Assembly: GCF_029962485.1 (NCBI RefSeq)
Contig: NZ_CP073639.1
Span: forward strand, 682,001-746,000
Length of the DNA: 64,000 nt
From: Burkholderia cepacia
Lineage (GTDB): Bacteria; Pseudomonadota; Gammaproteobacteria; Burkholderiales; Burkholderiaceae
Reading direction: 5' to 3'
The position numbers were made by a program, and so were the translations under genes. Shown here piece after piece: positions 17,741-25,276 of this stretch (the first letter of the stretch is position 1; every line of letters begins with the position of its first letter). The notes beneath the pieces are model-generated. The model ran no database searches. It saw only the letters and a program-made list of their open reading frames with translations, and had not been told where the DNA came from.

Positions 17741-18220
17741 CTAACGGGCGGTCGTTCGGTGCGGCAGCGGTTCGTCACGCACGTCGGCGGCGACAGCGTC
17801 GCCGGTGCGCGCGGCATTCGCGGACGGGATTCCCGACAGCAGTTGCTTCGCGTTGGTTGCGCAATCCACCGTATCGGGCTTCGCGCCGATCCCGGCAATC
17901 AGCGCGACGACATGCGCCTTGCTGCGCGCGAGCCGCGCCTCCAGCGCTTCGAGGTCCTGCACCTTGCGGCACATCGCGTCCAGCAACGACCCGCATTGCC
18001 ATCGCGCAAAGTCGGACGGGATCAGCGTGCGAATCTCGTCCAGGCTGAAATCCGCCTTCTGCGCCGCCGTGATCAGGTCGAGCACCGTCACCGCTTCCTG
18101 CGGATACGTGCGATAGCCGTTCGCCTCACGCTCGACCAGCGTCAACAGGCCGATGCGTTCATAGAAGCGGATGCGCGAAGGGGTAAGGCCGGTGCGTTCC
18201 GCCAGTTCCCCGATCTTCAT
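17741..18220 (-). CDS. MerR-family regulator, paralogue 1 (159 aa)
   Basis: N-terminal winged HTH MKIGELAERTGLTPSRIRFY (residues 1-20), a dimerisation helix (about 78-108), and a C-terminal tail. Cysteines are Cys76, Cys84 and Cys120; no SoxR-type CxxCxxC cluster. Cys120, in DCATN, aligns with Cys120 of the second MerR at 20728-21177, so a thiol-based sensor is possible. ATG 18220 is preferred over a start 12 codons upstream. It lies 20 bp from the convergent Hsp31/PfpI stop. Confidence 0.9.
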   Translation of the reverse strand: MKIGELAERTGLTPSRIRFYERIGLLTLVEREANGYRTYPQEAVTVLDLITAAQKADFSLDEIRTLIPSDFARWQCGSLLDAMCRKVQDLEALEARLARSKAHVVALIAGIGAKPDTVDCATNAKQLLSGIPSANAARTGDAVAADVRDEPLPHRTTAR

Positions 18221-18345
18221 GTTCCGATACTCCCCGGCCGGAGCGGATCCGGCCATTCAACCAACCGTGACAGCAAGCAGTCTCCTCATATTGATTCGCA
18301 ATCCGATCTTTATCCTTGCCTCTTCCGTGGCAGGCCGGGTGGTAC

Positions 18346-19590
18346 TCAAATCACCTCGAAGCCCAACCCGGCATGGCGAACCAGACGCTCGACATAGCGT
18401 TCGTCGAACATCGTCGCGGGTGTCCAGAAGCCGCCGCCGCGCCCGCTCTTGACACCGTCACTGCTGTAATCCAGCACGAGACTGAGCGCGGCCTGCCCGA
18501 GCATCTTGCCGGTCGAGCCGTAGCCCGGGTCGCGGTCGCCGGTGACTTTCACGCGCAAAGTCCGCCCGTCGTCGGCACGGCCGAAGAAACGCAAGTCGTA
18601 GCGACCAGCCTGCTGGGCCTCGGCGCTCGGCCCCTCGCCGGGCTTCGGCAGCAGGAAGCGCTCCATCAGGCCGCGCACGGGCTTGATGAGGACGCCCACC
18701 ATGAACGCGCCGAGTCCCGCGACCATCGTCAGCGCGGTCAGGCGGCCCTTCAGGCCCGCGCCCGTCATCACGGCTTCGTCATAGGTGAAGCGGCTGCCGT
18801 ACGCATTGCCCGCCAGCGCATTGGAGCGGTGTACGACGCGCTCGTTGATCGCCGCCATCACGAACGGGGCGATCCATGCGTCGCAATCGCGATCGAATTC
18901 GGCGGACCGGACCGCATGCTGCCGCGCCGTAAAGCCATGCCCTTTCGGGCACAGTGAATAAGGATCGAGCAGTTCGCGGCGCAACGCGGGATCGGCCGCC
19001 GCTTCCCGCACGACGTTGATCACACTCGCCACGGTGCCGCCCGACGCGCCGCCCTTCAGCGTCCGGACGCGCATCTTCACCTGCGTGGCCGGCACGCCCC
19101 ACTGCCGGCGCGCGTGTTGCTGCAGGAAGAAAACACCCATGTCCGACGGCACCGAATCGAAGCCGCAGCAATGCACGATGCGCGCGCCCGATTGCCGGGC
19201 CGCCGACTCGTACCGGTCGATCATCCGCTTGATCCACTGCGTCTCGCCGGTGAGGTCGCAGTAGTCGGTGCCGGTTTGCGCGCAGACCCTGACGAGCGGC
19301 TCGCCGTAAAGGGCGTATGGCCCGACGGTCGACACGACCACTCGCGTTTGCGCGCACAGCGCCTGAAGCTGCGCTTCGTCGGCCGCGTCCGCGACGATGA
19401 TCGGCACGGACTGCCCGGCCACGCCGAGCGCCGCCCTGACCTGCTTGAGCTTCGCCTCGGACCGGCCGGCGATCGCCCAGCGCAGCGTCTCGCCAGCGCC
19501 CGGCAGATAGTCGGACAAATAGCGGGTCAGGATCTGACCGACAAAACTGGTGGCGCCGAATACGACGAGATCGTAGGCGGGTTGCGGCAT
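18346..19590 (-). CDS. Saccharopine dehydrogenase-like NAD(P) oxidoreductase (414 aa)
   Basis: Rossmann start YDLVVFGATSFVGQILTRYL (residues 5-24), then VVVSTVGPYALYGEPLV and the YCDLTGETQWI motif of the saccharopine dehydrogenase/trans-acting enoyl reductase family. A hydrophobic stretch near LTALTMVAGLGAFMVGVLI suggests membrane association. Members reduce enoyl intermediates or unknown substrates; true saccharopine dehydrogenase activity is not implied. ATG 19590 is preferred: GAAGGAG lies six bases upstream. It is 43 bp downstream of the ADC-family gene on the same strand, forming an operon under the promoter at 20627-20657. Confidence 0.85.
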   Translation of the reverse strand: MPQPAYDLVVFGATSFVGQILTRYLSDYLPGAGETLRWAIAGRSEAKLKQVRAALGVAGQSVPIIVADAADEAQLQALCAQTRVVVSTVGPYALYGEPLVRVCAQTGTDYCDLTGETQWIKRMIDRYESAARQSGARIVHCCGFDSVPSDMGVFFLQQHARRQWGVPATQVKMRVRTLKGGASGGTVASVINVVREAAADPALRRELLDPYSLCPKGHGFTARQHAVRSAEFDRDCDAWIAPFVMAAINERVVHRSNALAGNAYGSRFTYDEAVMTGAGLKGRLTALTMVAGLGAFMVGVLIKPVRGLMERFLLPKPGEGPSAEAQQAGRYDLRFFGRADDGRTLRVKVTGDRDPGYGSTGKMLGQAALSLVLDYSSDGVKSGRGGGFWTPATMFDERYVERLVRHAGLGFEVI

Positions 19591-19633
19591 GGGCATCTCC
19601 TTCGGTGCGCGCGTGTCGCGCGCATCCGTATCG

Positions 19634-20551
19634 TCAGCGTGGTTTTCCGGGTTCATCGAAGGTCTTCAGGGGCGTCGGCAGGTTCAGGACCAGCTGCGCG
19701 TCCTTGACCACGTCGAGCCGCATGATGGTCGACGCACCGAGCCCGTCGAGCAACTGGCTCAACGGCCCGCCGTGCCGAATCAGCTCGACGTTGCGCGGCA
19801 GCAGGCGCTGCGCGAACGAGAGCATGTTGGTTTGCACCGTCGACTGATGCCATTCGCCGTCGAGGCGGTTGACCATCGTCGTCGTGCCCATGTGCGATTG
19901 CGATGGCACAGTGGTCAGCGCCGGCAGCGGCACGCTCAGGCTCAGGTCCGGCCGGCCACCGGGACCGGCGATGCGCGCGCGGGCGGTAGCACCGATGTTC
20001 ACGTCGATATCGGCGAGCCACTTCGGCAACTGATAGCCGTGTACGCCGCGCACCCGCGCGATTTCCGTCGTGACCGGCAGCGCCAGCACGTGCGCGAAGA
20101 AACTGCGGCGCCGCATCGAATCGATCAGCTCCAGCGCAGGCGATCCTTTCGCACCCGGCCGGCGGATCACCACCGCGACGGATACTTCGTCATACGGATC
20201 GTTGTCGCACACCGAATATGAAAAGAACGTCAGCGCGACCAGCCCGTAGCCGGGGAGCGCCCGTAGCGGTTCGAGCGGTACTGGCAGCGTGGTCCGCAGG
20301 CGTTCGAGCGGCGCAAGAAACAACAGCTGGATGCTGCTGGAGCGGTAATAGAAGTTCGGCGCCCAGGTCGGCCCGACCCGCGAGGCGACCTGACGCTTGG
20401 GAATCCGGCGGAAAAAATCGATGTTCCCCGCGGCAGGGTCGCGCGCCACTTCGTCCAGGTCCGGGTTCATCCGGAACCGGTCGTAGTACCCGCCTTCCGG
20501 CACGTCGACCGTATGCGGCCCGAACTCGACCTGTGTAAAACGCCTGTCCAT
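19634..20551 (-). CDS. Acetoacetate decarboxylase-family protein (305 aa)
   Basis: ADC-like beta-barrel protein: PYDEVSVAVVIRRPG (about residues 134-148) and VRGVHGYQLPKWLADIDV (about 183-200) match conserved ADC strands, the latter covering the region before the substrate pocket. The catalytic Lys of true ADC needs alignment to confirm; related proteins act on other beta-keto or enoyl substrates. ATG 20551 with GAGAGGCGACGAGC upstream. First gene of a two-gene operon with the saccharopine dehydrogenase-like reductase; a 70-nt leader follows the MerR-type promoter. Confidence 0.8.
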   Translation of the reverse strand: MDRRFTQVEFGPHTVDVPEGGYYDRFRMNPDLDEVARDPAAGNIDFFRRIPKRQVASRVGPTWAPNFYYRSSSIQLLFLAPLERLRTTLPVPLEPLRALPGYGLVALTFFSYSVCDNDPYDEVSVAVVIRRPGAKGSPALELIDSMRRRSFFAHVLALPVTTEIARVRGVHGYQLPKWLADIDVNIGATARARIAGPGGRPDLSLSVPLPALTTVPSQSHMGTTTMVNRLDGEWHQSTVQTNMLSFAQRLLPRNVELIRHGGPLSQLLDGLGASTIMRLDVVKDAQLVLNLPTPLKTFDEPGKPR

Positions 20552-20626
20552 GCTCGTCGCCTCTCGTCGGTGATTGACCGTGGCAGGCAACACCCGAAGC
20601 CTGCTGATTCACTGCCGTCAGCAAGC

Positions 20627-20657
20627 ACTCTAAGCTTTAAGTCAACTTTAAGGTCAA
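20627..20657 (-). promoter_or_regulatory. MerR-type promoter (19-bp spacer) for the ADC/reductase operon
   Basis: Minus strand TTGACC (20652-20657), 19-bp spacer, TAGAGT (20627-20632). Imperfect inverted repeat ACCTTAAAGT-TG-ACTTAAAGCT overlaps the spacer. It shares -10 TAGAGT and most spacer positions with the site at 21196-21226. Confidence 0.75.
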
Positions 20658-20727
20658 GGCCCGGAATAGAGGAACGCGTCGGACTTCGTTCGAGCGGCTT
20701 TCCGGCGATCGCGGCCGCACCGACGGA

Positions 20728-21177
20728 TCATTTGGCCGTCGTGCGACGCCCCTTGCCGCGGATCGATACGACGCCGTGACCGTGCAGCCGGTCCATCACC
20801 CAGCGTGTGCGTTCGGTGCAGTTCAGTTCGGTCGGCCGGTTCCTGATGCTGTCGATCGCGACCAGCAGTTGCGCCTTGTTCTCCTTGAGGCGCTTCTGCA
20901 TTGCTTCGATCTCGGCGACTTTCCGTTCGAGCGCCGCCACCAGCCCGTCGTGCTCCCAGTTGCCGGCCTTCACCGGCAGCAGATGACGGATCTGCTCGAG
21001 CGAAAAACCCGCGCTTTGCGCGCTGGAAATAATCTCGAGCATCCACACGGCGCTCTCGGCGTAGTCGCGATAACCGTTCGTGCTGCGCTCGACGGCCGTG
21101 ATCAGCCCTTCAGCTTCGTAAAAGCGGATCCGCGATGCCGAAAGACCGCTGAGCTTCGCGAGCTCCCCGATTCTCAT
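20728..21177 (-). CDS. MerR-family regulator, paralogue 2 (149 aa)
   Basis: HTH MRIGELAKLSGLSASRIRFY (residues 1-20), a long coiled helix (about 78-110) and a short C-terminal part with a single Cys120 in LNCTER. Clearly paralogous to the MerR at 17741-18220. It is flanked by two 19-bp-spacer promoters, one driving the ADC/reductase operon and one driving the divergent hydrolase. By MerR practice it most likely activates both, and possibly the Hsp31/PfpI promoter. Confidence 0.92.
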   Translation of the reverse strand: MRIGELAKLSGLSASRIRFYEAEGLITAVERSTNGYRDYAESAVWMLEIISSAQSAGFSLEQIRHLLPVKAGNWEHDGLVAALERKVAEIEAMQKRLKENKAQLLVAIDSIRNRPTELNCTERTRWVMDRLHGHGVVSIRGKGRRTTAK

Positions 21178-21195
21178 ACCTGCCTCGCCAGCGTG

Positions 21196-21226
21196 TTGAC
21201 ATTAAACCTAACTTTAAACCTAGAGT
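21196..21226 (+). promoter_or_regulatory. MerR-type promoter (19-bp spacer) for the alpha/beta hydrolase
   Basis: TTGACA (21196-21201), 19-bp spacer (21202-21220), TAGAGT (21221-21226). The MerR paralogue 2 start codon lies 18 bp upstream on the other strand, so binding here could also autoregulate it. Leader to the hydrolase ATG is about 115 nt. Confidence 0.78.
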
Positions 21227-21345
21227 GACTGCATCGCCAAGCCGGACGGACGGCCGATGCCGCCGCGCACGTTGCACGGGCCTGGCGATCGCGGCACACG
21301 GAAGGACCGTCACGAATCGATATCGCCCACCGAACAGGAGCAGAC

Positions 21346-22176
21346 ATGGGATACGTCACGACGCAAGATGGCGTCGACATCTTCTACAAGGACTGGGGGC
21401 CGCGCGACGCCCAGGTGATCTTTTTTCATCACGGCTGGCCGCTCAGCGCCGACGACTGGGACGCGCAGATGCTGTTCTTCCTCGCCCAGGGCTATCGCGT
21501 GATCGCGCACGACCGTCGCGGCCACGGACGCTCCAGCCAGGTCTGGGACGGTCATGACATGGATCACTATGCGGACGACGTCGCCGCGGTCGTGAACCAC
21601 CTCGGCGTGCAGGGCGCCGTCCACGTCGGCCACTCCACCGGCGGCGGCGAAGTGATCCACTACGTCGCGCGCCACGGTGAAGACCGCGTCGCCAAGGCCG
21701 TGCTGATCAGCGCCGTGCCGCCGCTGATGGTCAGGACCGACAGCAACCCGGGCGGCCTGCCGAAAGCGGTGTTCGACAACCTGCAGGCGCAGCTCGCGGC
21801 GAATCGCGCGCAGTTCTACTACGACGTGCCGGCCGGCCCGTTCTACGGCTACAACCGCGACGGCGCGACACCGTCGCAAGGCGTCATCTGGAACTGGTGG
21901 CGGCAAGGCATGATGGGCAGCGCGAAGGCGCACTACGACGGCATCGTCGCGTTCTCGCAGACCGACTTCACCGAAGACCTGAAAAGCACCACGATTCCGG
22001 TGCTCGTGATGCACGGCGACGACGACCAGATCGTCCCGTATGCCGATTCCGGCCTGCTGTCGGCGAAGCTGGCGCGGAACAGCACGCTAAAGGTTTATGC
22101 GGGGTTCCCGCACGGCATGCCGACGTCGAACGCCGATACGATCAACGCCGATCTGCTCGCGTTCATCCGCAGCTGA
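21346..22176 (+). CDS. Alpha/beta hydrolase, cofactor-free haloperoxidase/perhydrolase type (276 aa)
   Basis: Catalytic Ser97 in GHSTGG, the acid in MHGDDDQIVP (Asp 225-227) and His256 in GFPHGM. The oxyanion segment is FFHHGWPLSADDWD (27-40), and AHDRRGHGRSS is the usual family block. This is the cofactor-free chloroperoxidase (perhydrolase) branch of arylesterase-like enzymes that hydrolyse esters and can form peracids; in vivo role uncertain. Its promoter shows MerR-type control, so it belongs with the neighbouring ADC/reductase and Hsp31/PfpI genes. Confidence 0.9.
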   Translation: MGYVTTQDGVDIFYKDWGPRDAQVIFFHHGWPLSADDWDAQMLFFLAQGYRVIAHDRRGHGRSSQVWDGHDMDHYADDVAAVVNHLGVQGAVHVGHSTGGGEVIHYVARHGEDRVAKAVLISAVPPLMVRTDSNPGGLPKAVFDNLQAQLAANRAQFYYDVPAGPFYGYNRDGATPSQGVIWNWWRQGMMGSAKAHYDGIVAFSQTDFTEDLKSTTIPVLVMHGDDDQIVPYADSGLLSAKLARNSTLKVYAGFPHGMPTSNADTINADLLAFIRS

Positions 22177-22194
22177 ACGCGGCGGATGACGGGT

Positions 22195-22230
22195 GCGGCC
22201 TTCAGGCTGGAGTCGCAGGCTGAAGGCCGC
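22195..22230. terminator. Long hairpin between convergent hydrolase and GST genes
   Basis: Perfect 11-bp stem GCGGCCTTCAG / CTGAAGGCCGC with a 14-nt loop, in the 76-bp space between converging stop codons; no T-run. Likely a two-way transcription end. Confidence 0.55.
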
Positions 22231-22252
22231 CCTGCATGGCTGCCGGACGCGG

Positions 22253-22915
22253 CTATCGACGTTCGCGAATAAAATCGGGAACCGCTTCGCCAATCGACGC
22301 GAGATACGCCGCCATCGCACCGGCCACCTTGCGCACGGCGGGGCGAGCCGTCATCCGTTCGCGCCACGCCAGCAGCTTCGGCGTTTCGTCAGTCATCGGC
22401 GCGCCCTTGCGCGCACCGAACAATTGCGCCATGTAGAACGCGATGTCGGCGTAGGAATACGTGCCGGCCAAAAAGTCCCGATCCGCAAGAACGCGCTCCA
22501 TGCGCCGATAGTATTGCGCCGCCTCGGCACGCGCGGCCTGCGCCGCCGGAACGTCCGGCGTGCCCTCCAGCCCCATCAGCCGGACAACATGCGGGAAATA
22601 GACTTCGTCGCTGCCGTGTTCGAGCTGACGCGCAACGGCGCGCGCCGCCGGTTGCGCCGGCCACAACGCGGGCTCCGGCTTCAGGTCCTCGAGATACTCG
22701 AAGATTTGCGTGGAATCGAAGATCTCCAGAGTGCCGTCGATCAGCACGGGCACCTGGCGCTTCGGATTGATGCGCAAGACGTCCGGATGCCTGGGCTCGT
22801 AGCCGCGTTGTTGACTGAACGGCACCATCACCAGCTCGAATTCGATGCCCTTCTCGTGCGCCGCAATCTCGACCTTGGCACCGAACATGCTCAACGGTCC
22901 TGAAATGATCTTCAT
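22253..22915 (-). CDS. Glutathione S-transferase (220 aa)
   Basis: Thioredoxin-like N-domain beginning MKIISGPLSMFGAKVEIA, with the cis-Pro segment RQVPVLID and the DSTQIFEYLED glutathione loop; helical C-domain to the end. Soluble and cytosolic. ATG 22915 with GGAGACGAACC upstream, six codons inside a longer frame. Divergent from a WYL-domain regulator with a TGACA-N5-TGTCA repeat between, implying specific control. Confidence 0.9.
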   Translation of the reverse strand: MKIISGPLSMFGAKVEIAAHEKGIEFELVMVPFSQQRGYEPRHPDVLRINPKRQVPVLIDGTLEIFDSTQIFEYLEDLKPEPALWPAQPAARAVARQLEHGSDEVYFPHVVRLMGLEGTPDVPAAQAARAEAAQYYRRMERVLADRDFLAGTYSYADIAFYMAQLFGARKGAPMTDETPKLLAWRERMTARPAVRKVAGAMAAYLASIGEAVPDFIRERR

Positions 22916-22975
22916 GGTTCGTCTCCGCTTCAAGGGAACGGGTCAGCGATACGGCCAAGCATAAGCCCGAAAACA

Positions 22976-22990
22976 TGACACCTGATGTCA
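22976..22990. promoter_or_regulatory. Candidate operator for the GST / WYL-regulator pair
   Basis: Perfect inverted repeat TGACA-CCTGA-TGTCA centred in the gap between the divergent GST and DeoR/YafY-type genes, 16 bp before the regulator start. Confidence 0.55.
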
Positions 22991-23005
22991 GGTATTTGAG
23001 GTAAC

Positions 23006-23995
23006 GTGTCGCGTATGAAAGCGAGCCGCCTGTTGTCGATCATGATGATGCTGCAGGCGCGCGGCCGGATGACCGCGCCTGCGCTGGCCGAAGCGCTGGA
23101 AGTGTCCGAGCGCACGATCCTGCGCGATATCGACCAGCTCTCCACGGCCGGCGTGCCGATCTGGGGCGATCGCGGCCGCAACGGCGGATTTCAGCTGCGT
23201 GACGGCTGGAACACCGATCTCACCGGGCTCACCGAACAGGAAGCGCATGCACTGATCCTGGCGGGTTTGCCCGGGCCGGCGAGCGAACTGGGGCTCGACG
23301 GCATGGCGACTTCCGCCCGGCTGAAGATGATCGCCAGCCTGCCGCCGGCCTCGCGCGAGCGGGCCGATCGCGTCGCCAGCCGGTTGCACATCGATACCGT
23401 GGACTGGTACCGCGCGCAGGAAACGCCCGAGTTCCTGCGTGAAGCCGCCGACGCGGTGTGGGGTGCGTACCGGATCGACGTCACGTACCAGAGCTGGCGC
23501 GGCTTGTCCCGCCGCGCGCTCGAACCGCTCGGCCTCGTGCTCAAGGGCGGTGCCTGGTACCTGATTGCGAAGGTGGTCGGCAATCCCGGCGCGCTCACCT
23601 TCCGGCTCACGAACATCCGCGAACTCAACGCGACGCGCCGCCGTTTCAAGCGCCCCGCGCGATTCGATCTGGCCACGCACTGGCGTGACGCGATGAGCCG
23701 GTACGAAGCCGATCTCCACCGGCTGACCGCCCATATCGCCGTATCGCCGCGCGGCGAAACGTGGCTGGCCAATGCGCGGATCAAGACCTCCCCGGTTTCC
23801 GAAGCGTCACGCAGCACGGACGTACCGCCGGGATGGAACGCATTCCTGATGCCGATCGAATCGATCGAGCACGGCGCGCGCAGGCTGCTGGGTTTCGGCG
23901 CGCACGTAAAAATCCTCGGGCCGCAGGCGCTCAAGGACCAGTTCATCGACGAGTTGTCGCAAGTGGCAGCGCTTTATCGATCCGGCGGCGATTGA
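23006..23995 (+). CDS. DeoR/YafY-type HTH regulator with WYL domain (329 aa)
   Basis: N-terminal HTH_11 (KASRLLSIMMMLQARGRMTA then SERTILRDIDQLSTAGVPIW) and a WYL domain with LEPLGLVLKGGAWYLIAKV near residue 173, followed by a C-terminal WCX extension. WYL proteins bind nucleic acid or small ligands; this YafY form is common beside enzyme genes. GTG 23006 is preferred because TGAGGTAAC lies just upstream; ATG 23015 is the alternative. Probable regulator of the divergent GST. Confidence 0.88.
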   Translation: MSRMKASRLLSIMMMLQARGRMTAPALAEALEVSERTILRDIDQLSTAGVPIWGDRGRNGGFQLRDGWNTDLTGLTEQEAHALILAGLPGPASELGLDGMATSARLKMIASLPPASRERADRVASRLHIDTVDWYRAQETPEFLREAADAVWGAYRIDVTYQSWRGLSRRALEPLGLVLKGGAWYLIAKVVGNPGALTFRLTNIRELNATRRRFKRPARFDLATHWRDAMSRYEADLHRLTAHIAVSPRGETWLANARIKTSPVSEASRSTDVPPGWNAFLMPIESIEHGARRLLGFGAHVKILGPQALKDQFIDELSQVAALYRSGGD

Positions 23996-24005
23996 AGCGT
24001 CGCCT

Positions 24006-24650
24006 TCAGATCTCGTCGGAAAACTCGTCGAGAAAACGTTGCAGCCGATCGCGACGAACGATCGCCATGCGCGTACCGGTGACGGTCTGGAAACCGGTTG
24101 CCAGCTTCAGCAGTTTCGTGCGGAAGTGATCGATCGCGAATCGCGTGTCGTCGAGCGCCCGCTCCGCCGCGTGGGGATCGGCCGGGTCATACAACGCGCT
24201 ACCCATCCGGCCCGCGACATAAAAGCAGCGCGCGACGCCCACCATGCCGATTGCATCGAGCCGGTCGGCATCCTGCAGCACCTTGGCTTCGAGCGTCTTC
24301 GGCGCAATGCAGGCGGAAAAACTGTGCGCCTCGACCGCGTGCGCGACCGCGTCGATCTTCGCATCCGGCCAGTCGAGCGACTTCAGCACCCGCCGCGCCT
24401 TTTCCGCCGACAACCGCGACGCCTGTGCGCGCAGCGGAGAATCCTTCTCGACCGCCACGCAGTCATGCAACAGCGTTGCCGCGCACAGCACTTCGGCATC
24501 GCCGCCCTCCTCGGCACGAATCGCGGCGGCATTCTTCCACACGCGTTGCAAATGCGACGTGTCATGAGCGCCGTCGCCATGGGCGTCGTGCCAATGGGCG
24601 AGCAAGGTGTGAGCCAGATCCTGAAAGGGGGCAAACGCAGAGGTAGTCAC
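24006..24650 (-). CDS. HD-domain phosphohydrolase (214 aa)
   Basis: HD superfamily metal-dependent hydrolase. Metal ligands are His/Asp in HDTSHLQRVW, ATLLHDCV (the HD pair) and the late VLQDADRLDAIG. This is the YedJ-like uncharacterised branch, which probably cleaves phosphate from nucleotides or related compounds. Converges with the WYL regulator at a 10-bp gap. Confidence 0.88.
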   Translation of the reverse strand: MTTSAFAPFQDLAHTLLAHWHDAHGDGAHDTSHLQRVWKNAAAIRAEEGGDAEVLCAATLLHDCVAVEKDSPLRAQASRLSAEKARRVLKSLDWPDAKIDAVAHAVEAHSFSACIAPKTLEAKVLQDADRLDAIGMVGVARCFYVAGRMGSALYDPADPHAAERALDDTRFAIDHFRTKLLKLATGFQTVTGTRMAIVRRDRLQRFLDEFSDEI

Positions 24651-24819
24651 GGGGGCGGATGGTCAACGACTGGATGACGATTATCCCCCATGCGCCACAC
24701 GGTCACGACCCGACGTCGCATCCGGCTTCCTCGATGTCCGCGCGTCAAGCAAATCGTTACCTCCGGCAGGACCCGGCTGGCTTATAGTGCGGAGTGCCCA
24801 TTCAACGAGGAGTGCTGCA

Positions 24820-25227
24820 ATGAAACTGCTGGCCAACGGTCCGTTCGAAGTGAAGCTGAATCCTGAATCCCTGAGCACCGTCGCGGAAAATTCCGGGCTC
24901 GGCCGCATGTCGCTGGACAAGCAGTTTCACGGCGACCTGGAAGCCGTCAGCCACGGCGAGATGCTCGCGTTTCGCAGCAGCGTCCAGGGCTCAGCAGGCT
25001 ATGTGGCGATGGAAACGGTACAGGGCGTACTCGGCGGGCGCCAGGGCACTTTCGTCCTGCAGCACAGCTCCACGATGACGCGTGGGGAGCCGAAGCAGTC
25101 GATCACCGTCGTACCCGATTCCGGGACGGGGGAACTGCTGGGGCTTGCCGGTTCGATGGTCATCCATATCGACAACGGCCGGCATTCGTACAGCTTCGAC
25201 TATGCATTGCCTGACGCGGCGCAGTGA
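24820..25227 (+). CDS. DUF3224-family protein (135 aa)
   Basis: Single-domain protein matching DUF3224: GRMSLDKQFHGDLEAVSHGEML and a second half with GRQGTFVLQHSSTM, VVPDSGTGELLGL and a beta-rich end HSYSFDYALPD. Probable lipocalin-like beta fold; function unknown. ATG 24820 follows ACGAGGAGTGCTGCA; an earlier in-frame ATG at 24787 lacks a ribosome site. Confidence 0.85.
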   Translation: MKLLANGPFEVKLNPESLSTVAENSGLGRMSLDKQFHGDLEAVSHGEMLAFRSSVQGSAGYVAMETVQGVLGGRQGTFVLQHSSTMTRGEPKQSITVVPDSGTGELLGLAGSMVIHIDNGRHSYSFDYALPDAAQ

Positions 25228-25244
25228 GTCGCTCACGGAGATAG

Positions 25245-25263
25245 CGCTGGCCCCGCGCCAGCG
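25245..25263. terminator. Hairpin between DUF3224 and chemoreceptor genes
   Basis: Stem CGCTGGC / GCCAGCG with a 5-nt loop between convergent stop codons; no T-run. Confidence 0.45.
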
Positions 25264-25276
25264 ACACACTTCCGCA

